Positions 1-5,283 of a stretch of 8,095 nt of DNA are shown here, piece after piece. This DNA comes from JABDIY01 sp041576015 (GTDB lineage: Bacteria; Actinomycetota; Acidimicrobiia; Acidimicrobiales; SZUA-35), in contig JBFGLT010000141.1 in NCBI GenBank assembly GCA_041576015.1, positions 1 through 8,095 of the forward strand. Direction: 5' to 3'. The translations under genes were made by a program, and so were the position numbers. How positions within the stretch are numbered: position 1 is the first letter of the stretch; each line of letters begins with the position of its first letter. Under the pieces are notes generated by a model. It searched no databases. It was not told the origin of the DNA and saw nothing but the letters and a program-made list of their open reading frames with translations.

Positions 1-7
1 CTAGTCG

Positions 8-20
8 GCGGACCGTCCGC
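8..20 (-). terminator. Weak candidate stem-loop after the mycothiol-dependent enzyme gene
   Basis: GCGGA-CCG-TCCGC starts 5 bases beyond the stop codon at 26-28. The stem is only five base pairs and no T-run follows before the window ends, so this is at best a weak terminator candidate. Confidence 0.2.
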
Positions 21-25
21 TTCGA

Positions 26-769
26 TCAGAACGTTGCCGCATCCTGCCACCGGTCGATGATCGACGCGGTGCCGAACACCTCGAGGCGGGTCGCCGGGAT
101 CCGGCTCCACATCATGAGCAACAGGTCCGACGCCGGGCCGCGAACGGCGACATCGGCCTTGGTATGTGAATGCTCCCACTCCACCCGGTCGGGGAGGAGG
201 GTGGCGGTCCACTCGCCGGCGCCTTCCCCGTCGTCGGTGGAGTGGAGGTGGATGGTCTCACCCTGGCCGGCGAGGGTGTCGAAGCGCATCCTGGTGACCA
301 CGAAGACGTCGAAGATCTCGTCGATGCCGTCGACGGCGATATCGGCGGCGATGGGCTCGGCGGTGCCGGACGCCGCCCTCACGTCCCAGCGGTGCATGCT
401 GAGTTCGTGGGCCATGCGCCGTACCCACCACGAGGCCGGTTGGGGCCCGGCGAAGGTCGGTCGGATCACGTCCGGATCGGAATGCTCGATCGCGTCGGTC
501 AGCGAGTCCAGCCCCTCTGCCGCCCACGCCAGAACGTCGGATCCCGCCGGAGGATTCGGGACCGACGAACGAGACGGCGCATTGTCCGGCGTCGCCGACT
601 GGAGCAGCGTCACGTACCGGGCCACCCAGCCCGTGTGACCGAGCACGTCTCCGACGGTCCACCCGTCGATGTGGGGGATCGGCAAGGCGAGATGACCGGG
701 GTCGGTGGCCAGCAGACGGGCTGACTCATCGGCGATCTGTGCCAGATAGCGGTCACGGGACAGCGTCAT
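26..769 (-). CDS. Mycothiol-dependent maleylpyruvate isomerase family protein (MDMPI/DinB-like)
   Basis: 247 aa. The N-terminal half is a DinB-like four-helix bundle typical of the MDMPI family. Its putative metal ligands are visible: His45 in LGHTGWV, then Glu122 and His126 in HELSMHRWDV. This matches the one-His plus E-x3-H pattern of the family's divalent-metal site. The C-terminal part (about 170-245) resembles the alpha/beta C-terminal domain of the family. Such enzymes use mycothiol as a cofactor for isomerisation or S-transfer, and the actual substrate of this paralogue cannot be told from sequence. Length fits the family (about 230-260 aa). The ATG at 769 is the natural start because the bundle begins directly after it; only a weak G-rich stretch (GTGGGG) stands in for a ribosome binding site. 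It follows the DUF1295 gene on the same strand after a 90-base gap containing a palindrome, so it may have its own promoter. Confidence 0.85.
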   Translation of the reverse strand: MTLSRDRYLAQIADESARLLATDPGHLALPIPHIDGWTVGDVLGHTGWVARYVTLLQSATPDNAPSRSSVPNPPAGSDVLAWAAEGLDSLTDAIEHSDPDVIRPTFAGPQPASWWVRRMAHELSMHRWDVRAASGTAEPIAADIAVDGIDEIFDVFVVTRMRFDTLAGQGETIHLHSTDDGEGAGEWTATLLPDRVEWEHSHTKADVAVRGPASDLLLMMWSRIPATRLEVFGTASIIDRWQDAATF

Positions 770-792
770 GGCCCCACTCTGTCAGGTTTCGC

Positions 793-808
793 CGGCGATC
801 CCTCGCCG
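793..808 (-). repeat. Small stem-loop CGGCGA-4-TCGCCG before the mycothiol-dependent enzyme gene
   Basis: A 6-base perfect stem with a 4-base loop (GGGA on the minus strand), about 23 bases before the ATG at 769. There is no T-run after it on the minus strand, so it is unlikely to be a classical terminator. It could shape the leader of the downstream gene. Confidence 0.3.
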
Positions 809-820
809 ACATACCAAGTT

Positions 821-834
821 CGACAACGTTGTCG
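821..834. promoter_or_regulatory. Perfect 14-base palindrome CGACAACGTTGTCG, possible operator
   Basis: It lies in the 90-base gap between the DUF1295 gene and the mycothiol-dependent enzyme gene, 51 bases before the latter's ATG. It is uninterrupted and has no loop, so a DNA-binding dimer site is more plausible than a hairpin. Its right half contains TTGTCG on the minus strand, a possible -35 element, but I could not find a convincing -10. The regulator is unknown. Confidence 0.4.
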
Positions 835-859
835 CGGCTGCCCTTCCACCAGCGCCGCC

Positions 860-1642
860 TCAGCCGGTTCGCCGGGGTGGTCTCGGAACGAAGCCGGGGA
901 CGGAGGCGACGTAGGCGGCGTAGTCGGGCCGCCGCCGGATCAGGTCCCGCTCGAGCATGGCCTTCCCACTGACCCCGACGAGGAAGAAGCTCATCACGAC
1001 CGGGCTGATCAAAGAGATCAGGGCTGCCCGTCCTCGGATCTCGGAGGCGACCAGGGCGAGCCCGAACCAGACGCACGCGTCGCCGAAGTAGTTGGGGTGA
1101 CGTGTCCAACCCCACAGACCGGTCGCCAGGATCTTGCCGTCGTTGGAAGGGTCGTTCTTGAATCGGCGGAGTTGCCAGTCACCCACCACCTCGAAGAACA
1201 TGCCGAAGCTCCAGACTCCTGCTCCGACGACGGCCAGCAGTCCGATGCCGGCATCGGGCTCGGACTGGCCGAGTTGGAGCGGCAGCGACACCACCCACAT
1301 CACCGCGCCTTGGAGCAGAAACACCGTGAACAGCGAGACGAGCCAGAATCGGGAGCCCCAGCGACGTCGCATTCGGGCATAGCGTCGGTCCTCGCCGTGC
1401 CCCAGGTTGCGGATGGCGAGGTAAGTCGACAATCGCACGCCCCAGACGGTGGCCAAGGCGACGAGGACGTTCTGGAGCGCCGGATCGCCCTCGGAGGTGA
1501 GTCGCATCGCCCAGGCGACGACGACAAATCCCACACCCCAGGCGAGATCGACGAGTGAGGCATCGGTGAACACGACGCTGACGACCCACGTCGAGACCAT
1601 CAACCCGAAAATGACGAGGGCGGCAACCACCGAGGCGTGCAC
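860..1642 (-). CDS. DUF1295 integral membrane protein (steroid 5-alpha-reductase / ICMT-like fold)
   Basis: 260 aa from a GTG at 1642, 10 bases after the stop of the upstream acyltransferase, with a GGAG 13 bases before it. The frame is open as far as 1819, but that would overlap the upstream gene deeply, and the extra residues are polar and proline-rich. A second GTG at 1630 is also possible. Hydrophobic segments lie near 5-25, 33-46, 57-76, 101-122, 133-151, 188-200 and 206-225. The family signature is clear at 151-190: E-x3-GDWQLRRFK, then GLWGWTRHPNYFGD, which forms the NADPH- or SAM-binding C-terminal region. Residues 29-36 (SLVDLAWG) match the conserved N-terminal helix, and the protein ends in YAAYVASVPGFVPRPP, as is usual. 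DUF1295 proteins are membrane enzymes acting on lipid or steroid-like substrates, mostly of unknown specificity. The neighbouring acyltransferase suggests lipid metabolism (inference). Confidence 0.88.
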   Translation of the reverse strand: MHASVVAALVIFGLMVSTWVVSVVFTDASLVDLAWGVGFVVVAWAMRLTSEGDPALQNVLVALATVWGVRLSTYLAIRNLGHGEDRRYARMRRRWGSRFWLVSLFTVFLLQGAVMWVVSLPLQLGQSEPDAGIGLLAVVGAGVWSFGMFFEVVGDWQLRRFKNDPSNDGKILATGLWGWTRHPNYFGDACVWFGLALVASEIRGRAALISLISPVVMSFFLVGVSGKAMLERDLIRRRPDYAAYVASVPGFVPRPPRRTG

Positions 1643-1652
1643 GCCGCCGAAG

Positions 1653-2615
1653 CTACTCCGCTGCCGGGTCCTGGCCCTGATCGGGAACCGGAGGGACACT
1701 CCCACCGGACACGATCCAGGCATCGAGGCGCCGCCACTCGTCGGCCAGCCACTGGTGTTCGGCATCGGAGCCGACCGGTGGGGGAGCGGTCGGCCACCAT
1801 CGAACGACGATCGGTTCACTCAGCGGCAAGCGAGCCCGCAGGCCTGCGAAGCTGGAGACCCCATCGAGACCTCGATGGGCCAGGATCATCGGAGTTGCGT
1901 CCGGACAGGCGCGACGCAGCGTCAAGACGCCGGCCGGCTTGGGTGGCAGCAGCGCCTCGAGCTCGTCGGTGAGAGCGACGGCGGCGTGTTCCCCTTTTCG
2001 CTCCAGGGAGGCTCTGACGCGGGCCCGCTTGGCCGGAGTGGCGAACGTACCTTCGGGGAAGATGATCAGCGCGCCATCATGCCGGGCGTTCGCTGCCAGC
2101 CGGTTCAGCTGCTCGAGCTGGTCCTCGGTTCTTCCGCCGCGCTCGACGAACGAGTTCCCCAGCGCCGGGCCGAACAGATCGAACGAAGGAAACCAGCGCA
2201 GCTCCCGCTTGAGCACGTAATGAGCGGGGCGCCCGAGGAACTTGGGGAACAGCACGCACGGAATGATGGCGTCGATGTTGGACGCGTGCCGGGCCAGGAC
2301 GAGGAGCTGTCCCGGCGGAATCGTGTCCAGGTCGCCCCAGTCCATCCGGACGCCGAGGATCCGATCGCACCAGTCGAGCAACGAGGCGGACCAATCGCCC
2401 ATCGCCTGCTGCAACCGGGGGAGCCGTCGTGGCCCGGGGACCAGGCCGAATCGTAGATAGAGGAGGGCTGCGTACCACTCGTGCAGCGCAAAGACGATCG
2501 CCATGAGGCCGAGCCGGGGGAGTGGCAGCCGCCGGGCGCCGGTGGCGAGATCGAACACCGCCAGCAGCGGCAGGACGATCGGGGCACCGATGATCAGCAG
2601 CGGCGCGAGCGCCAA
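1653..2615 (-). CDS. PlsC-like 1-acyl-glycerol-3-phosphate acyltransferase family protein
   Basis: 320 aa from the TTG at 2615. Acyltransferase motifs are present in order. The catalytic H-x4-D is His110 to Asp115 (RHASNID). A block II-like stretch at 135-161 (LKRELRWFP through NSFVERGG) is followed by the phosphate-binding FPEGT at 186-190. An N-terminal hydrophobic segment at 2-24 should anchor it to the membrane. The family transfers acyl chains to glycerolipid acceptors such as lysophosphatidate; the exact substrate here is unknown. The TTG has no ribosome binding site. The same frame stays open and strongly GC3-biased upstream to a CTG at 2681 that overlaps the rpmG stop (CTGA). This would add 22 residues containing the basic stretch GRGRRYLRRLF ahead of the membrane anchor. 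The conventional start is given here, but the longer form is more likely. The gene sits between rpmG and the DUF1295 gene in one transcription direction. Confidence 0.85.
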   Translation of the reverse strand: MALAPLLIIGAPIVLPLLAVFDLATGARRLPLPRLGLMAIVFALHEWYAALLYLRFGLVPGPRRLPRLQQAMGDWSASLLDWCDRILGVRMDWGDLDTIPPGQLLVLARHASNIDAIIPCVLFPKFLGRPAHYVLKRELRWFPSFDLFGPALGNSFVERGGRTEDQLEQLNRLAANARHDGALIIFPEGTFATPAKRARVRASLERKGEHAAVALTDELEALLPPKPAGVLTLRRACPDATPMILAHRGLDGVSSFAGLRARLPLSEPIVVRWWPTAPPPVGSDAEHQWLADEWRRLDAWIVSGGSVPPVPDQGQDPAAE

Positions 2616-2677
2616 CGCCGCCGGGATGGAGAACAGCCGCCTGAGATAGCGACGGCCTCGTCCCTCGAGGTTGGCGA

Positions 2678-2848
2678 TCAGCGCTCTTCTTTGAAGATCA
2701 CGTGGCGGCGCAGCACCGGGTCGTACTTGCGTAGCTCGAGACGCTCACGCGTGTTGGTCTTGTTCTTCTTGGTCACGTAGGTGTACCCGGTGCCCTCGGT
2801 GGACCGGAGCTTGATGATCGGACGTTTGTCACCGCTCTTCTTGGCCAT
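2678..2848 (-). CDS. rpmG: 50S ribosomal protein L33 (cysteine-free form)
   Basis: 56 aa, starting MAKKSGDKRPIIKLRSTEGT and ending RRHVIFKEER. This closely follows the E. coli L33 pattern (KLxSxxGTGxxYxTxKNK, LELxKxDPVxRxHVxxKE). It is a component of the large ribosomal subunit near the E site. It has no cysteines, so it is the zinc-independent (C-minus) form rather than the version with two CxxC pairs. The ATG at 2848 overlaps the stop of rpmB by one base (TGATG), and an AGAAGG lies 4 bases upstream, so translation is probably coupled to rpmB. The much longer open frame extending to 3400 is not used, because its upstream part runs antisense to nothing recognisable and overlaps rpmB. Confidence 0.95.
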   Translation of the reverse strand: MAKKSGDKRPIIKLRSTEGTGYTYVTKKNKTNTRERLELRKYDPVLRRHVIFKEER

Positions 2849-3084
2849 CAGACCTTCTCCCCTCGGCGACGCATCTCGGCCAACACCGACTCGATACCTC
2901 GTTTGTTGATCGTCTTGATCCCCTTGGCGCTGACGGTGAGCGTGACCCACCGCTTCTCGCTCGGCACCCAGAACCGCTGGCGTTGGATGTTCGGGTTCCA
3001 GCGGCGCTTCGTCACCCGATGCGAGTGAGAGATCGTGTTGCCGAACGACGGCTTTCTTCCGGTGACTTGACAGACCTTCGACAT
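2848..3084 (-). CDS. rpmB: 50S ribosomal protein L28 (cysteine-poor form)
   Basis: 78 aa, starting MSKVCQVTGRKPSFGN, with the conserved core SHSHRVTKRRWNPNIQ and RFWVPSEKRWVTLTVSAKG, and ending LAEMRRRGEKV. It aligns almost along its whole length with E. coli L28. Only Cys5 is present, so the zinc-binding cysteine pairs of the C-plus form are missing. The ATG at 3084 is chosen over upstream alternatives because it gives the canonical N-terminus and has GAGG about 8 bases before it. It is the first gene of the left-hand minus-strand run and is followed by rpmG with a 1-base overlap, the same rpmB-rpmG order as in E. coli. In mycobacteria, C-minus paralogues of L28 and L33 are controlled by the zinc repressor Zur. 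I see no AT-rich Zur-like box in the 236 bases upstream. Confidence 0.96.
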   Translation of the reverse strand: MSKVCQVTGRKPSFGNTISHSHRVTKRRWNPNIQRQRFWVPSEKRWVTLTVSAKGIKTINKRGIESVLAEMRRRGEKV

Positions 3085-3128
3085 CTTGCCTACCTCGAAC
3101 GGATCGGACCTGCGCCGGCACAAAACGC

Positions 3129-3142
3129 AGCCTGGTCAGGCT
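3129..3142. repeat. Inverted repeat AGCCTG-GT-CAGGCT upstream of rpmB
   Basis: Two perfect 6-base arms separated by 2 bases, 44 bases before the rpmB start codon. The 2-base spacing suits a dimeric operator better than an RNA hairpin. It overlaps the best leftward -10 candidate (TAGCCT on the minus strand). Regulatory function is inference. Confidence 0.35.
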
Positions 3143-3163
3143 ACTCGTGTGGACGGGCGTTTC

Positions 3164-3178
3164 CACGACGCTGTCGTG
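3164..3178. repeat. Inverted repeat CACGAC-GCT-GTCGTG upstream of rpmB
   Basis: Perfect 6-base arms around a 3-base loop, about 80 bases before rpmB. It could form a small hairpin in a leader RNA or serve as an operator. It overlaps a second possible pairing, GTGGA at 3149-3153 with TCCAC at 3162-3166, so the two structures would exclude each other. Function unknown. Confidence 0.3.
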
Positions 3179-3320
3179 TAGCCCGGAACGGCGGGAAGGG
3201 GGAGCAGATGGGCGTCTATAGCTGGGAGTACAGGGGCGCGGTGCAACATCATTGCGATAGCGTGACGAAGTGGATTGTGGGGTACATGCCGATGCCGTCG
3301 CGCGCCGAGACACCAATCCG

Positions 3321-4550
3321 ATGTCACGACACCGGCGACGACCCCACCTTCGGTTGCTCGTCGCCGGTTTGCTGGCCGCCTCGTTGCTCACCGCCTTCAC
3401 ATCGCCCGTCGCCGCTCACGGGGTTCCCGAGATCACCTTGCCGATCGCGCCGGACCATGTCGACGCGGTGCATTGGACCGATACGTGGGGTGCGCCGCGC
3501 AGCGGTGGCCGGACCCATGTTGGGGTCGACATGATCGGGCCGAAGATGACCCCGCTGGTGGCCGCCGCCGATGGCGTGGTCTCCTGGATGCGCCACGATT
3601 CGAGCCGCGGCAACATCCTGTACCTCGTCGACGACGACGGTTGGCAGTACACCTACATCCACATCAACAACGACACGCCGGGCACCGACGACGGGGCCAA
3701 CCGGTACGCGCAGGCCTTCGGTCCGGGAATCGCCGAGGGCGTCCGGGTGCGAGCCGGTCAGGTCATCGCCTACATGGGAGACTCCGGGAACGCCGAATGG
3801 ACGGTCTCCCATCTGCACTTCGAGATCGTCGATCCGGACGGCTACAACGTCAATCCGGCTCCGATTGTCGACGCCGCCCTCAAGCGGGCCCAGCGAGCGA
3901 TTCCGGATGTCGACCCGGCGCTCGTCTCACCCTTCGTCGATTTTCCGGCCTTCGGCGATGGCCTCTACCAGACGGTCCACGGCCGCAGGGCGACGTCGTC
4001 GGAGCTGATCGATCTGGCCGCCGTGCTCACCCAGGACGGCCTCGATGCCGCCGTGGCGAGCGTGATCACGCCGCGGAGCGCGGGTGGCTCACTCGACCGA
4101 TTGTACGAGGCCTACTTCCTCCGGCCAGCCGACACGGACGGATTCAACTACTGGATGGACCAGTATCGAACAGGCGCAAGCTTGTCGGGCATCGCCGAGC
4201 AGTTCGCCCGCTCCCGGGAGTTCGTGAACCGCTACGGGCACCTCACTTTCGGCGACTTCCTCGACCAGTTGTACGCGGACGTGCTGCTCCGCGATCCCGA
4301 CGAGGTGGGGAAGGCCTACTGGCTCGACCTGCTCGAGCACGGGGGGCTCAGCCGGGGAGAAATCGTGGTCTATTTCACCGAGGGCGACGAACTGATCCGC
4401 CTGACCCAGAGCCGGACCGAGGTGACGATGCTCTCGCTGTTGTTCGCCGATCGGACACCCTCGGCCGACGAAACCGCCGACTGGGAGGCGTTGCGCTCGT
4501 CCACCGACCTGCGGGCGTCGGTCCGGTCGGTCTACCTCACAGCGGACTGA
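3321..4550 (+). CDS. Secreted M23 (LytM-type) metallopeptidase with DUF4214-like repeats
   Basis: 409 aa. A basic start (MSRHRRRPHLR) and a hydrophobic stretch to about 27 precede a likely cleavage site after SPVAA (residue 32), so it is exported. The peptidase domain (about 45-190) has all expected M23 positions: H-x3-D at His66/Asp70, His114 in TYIHINND, and HLHFE at 164-168. It is therefore predicted to be an active zinc endopeptidase cutting peptidoglycan cross-bridges, or possibly another extracellular peptide. Residues 205-409 hold about four repeats sharing L-Y-x5-R then a Y-W or W, at 215, 261, 317 and 371. The central two fit DUF4214, a domain of secreted and surface-layer-like proteins. 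The ATG at 3321 is chosen because it places the signal peptide at the N-terminus; a GTG at 3270 would bury it. It converges on the MoxR operon with 10 bases between stops. Transcribed alone. Confidence 0.9.
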   Translation: MSRHRRRPHLRLLVAGLLAASLLTAFTSPVAAHGVPEITLPIAPDHVDAVHWTDTWGAPRSGGRTHVGVDMIGPKMTPLVAAADGVVSWMRHDSSRGNILYLVDDDGWQYTYIHINNDTPGTDDGANRYAQAFGPGIAEGVRVRAGQVIAYMGDSGNAEWTVSHLHFEIVDPDGYNVNPAPIVDAALKRAQRAIPDVDPALVSPFVDFPAFGDGLYQTVHGRRATSSELIDLAAVLTQDGLDAAVASVITPRSAGGSLDRLYEAYFLRPADTDGFNYWMDQYRTGASLSGIAEQFARSREFVNRYGHLTFGDFLDQLYADVLLRDPDEVGKAYWLDLLEHGGLSRGEIVVYFTEGDELIRLTQSRTEVTMLSLLFADRTPSADETADWEALRSSTDLRASVRSVYLTAD

Positions 4551-4560
4551 ACGGAGCGAC

Positions 4561-5283
4561 TCAGCGGGGCGGGGGCAGCAGTCGGCGTCCCGGTGTGTAG
4601 CGCCGCCGGTCCGCTGGTGTAGCCCGCCGCCGCAGCCACACTAGACCGGCGAACGCAGCGGTGGCCAGGGCCAGCGACACCGTGGCGAACCAGGGCCAAG
4701 TCACGCGCCCGTCCCGCTCGGCGATCCGCTGGAGGAGCCACGCCAGCCCCGTTGCCACGGCGAGGACCGATGCGACGTTGCCCCAGGCCGCCAGCAGGAT
4801 CCGGCGGTCGACCTCACCGATACGCCGCCGGTATTGGTTGTAGGTGATCGCTCCGTCGGCCGTCGTCATCACGAGACCGGGGACGACCCACCACAGCCTG
4901 CCCCCCCCGAGGCCTAAGCTGTCGCCGAGGGCGGCGGCGGTCAACAAGCCGATGCCGCCGACGATCAGGACGGCGGCGAGGGCGTCGCCCGACGAGAGGT
5001 ACAGCCAGCCGAAGGTCGCCGCCACGACCGCCCCCATGAGGAAGAGCAGCAGGCTTGCGGACAGCAGGACCAGCAACGCAGCGCAGACGGCGATGAGAGC
5101 CAACCATTCCGGTGTGGCGATCAGTTGGACCGCCGCGCGACGGTTGGCCCGGCGCTCCTGCTCGATTGCGTCGCTGTGGCGTTCTCGTTGTCGCCGGGTC
5201 GAGGAGGGCGGGCCGCCCGTGGTGGCGGCGATGCCCGGCGGCGGAGGCGTTGAGGGCAGCGGGAAGGAATCGGTCTGGGTCAT
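4561..5283 (-). CDS. Multi-pass membrane protein of unknown function in the MoxR-DUF58 operon
   Basis: 240 aa from the ATG at 5283, which overlaps the DUF58 stop as ATGA; a GGGGGTG lies about 5 bases upstream. The N-terminal 55 residues are proline-rich then strongly charged (RRQRERHSDAIEQERRANRR), probably cytoplasmic. Hydrophobic segments lie near 59-82, 83-97, 101-120, 130-140, 162-184 and 197-217, giving five or six membrane spans. The tail is basic (RRRATPADRRRYTPGRR). No family was recognised. Being the last gene of the operon and coupled to DUF58, it may be a membrane partner of the MoxR-DUF58 machine (inference). Residues 126-128 (GGG) are encoded over a run of eight C on the plus strand (4901-4908). 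A TTA leucine codon, rare in such genomes, lies just beside it at 4915-4917. The frame makes sense on both sides of the run, so no frameshift is evident. Confidence 0.8.
   Translation of the reverse strand: MTQTDSFPLPSTPPPPGIAATTGGPPSSTRRQRERHSDAIEQERRANRRAAVQLIATPEWLALIAVCAALLVLLSASLLLFLMGAVVAATFGWLYLSSGDALAAVLIVGGIGLLTAAALGDSLGLGGGRLWWVVPGLVMTTADGAITYNQYRRRIGEVDRRILLAAWGNVASVLAVATGLAWLLQRIAERDGRVTWPWFATVSLALATAAFAGLVWLRRRATPADRRRYTPGRRLLPPPR

Larger units (their letters stand above)
3085..3320. other. Divergent intergenic region between rpmB and the M23 peptidase gene
   Basis: 236 bases without a supported gene. It must contain the promoters for rpmB (leftward) and for the peptidase (rightward). 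I cannot assign convincing -35/-10 boxes. The best leftward candidate is TGGAAA, a 16-base spacer, then TAGCCT just upstream of rpmB. Two perfect short inverted repeats lie at 3129-3142 and 3164-3178. No tRNA and no cyclic-di-AMP riboswitch consensus was recognised, although that riboswitch often precedes cell-wall hydrolase genes in actinobacteria. Confidence 0.6.

Noticed and set aside
1643..1819. Longer N-terminus for the DUF1295 protein
   Set aside because: It would overlap the acyltransferase by over 160 bases and adds proline/serine-rich residues unlike the family.
1449..2456. A 335-codon plus-strand open frame opposite the DUF1295 and acyltransferase genes
   Set aside because: It is antisense to two genes with clear family motifs, and its product is compositionally odd with no recognisable domain; typical shadow in GC-rich DNA.
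3180..3320. Cyclic-di-AMP riboswitch before the peptidase gene
   Set aside because: These riboswitches often precede actinobacterial cell-wall hydrolase genes, but the conserved blocks of the ydaO motif are not present here.
2678..3400. A 240-codon minus-strand frame ending with L33, suggesting a fusion protein
   Set aside because: The upstream part overlaps rpmB in another frame and has no domain. The ATG at 2848 with its own ribosome binding site gives the exact L33 length.
3275..4600. A 441-codon plus-strand open frame, longer than the peptidase gene it overlaps
   Set aside because: It codes Arg/Pro/Gly-rich low-complexity peptide with no domain. The other frame has a signal peptide and complete M23 motifs.
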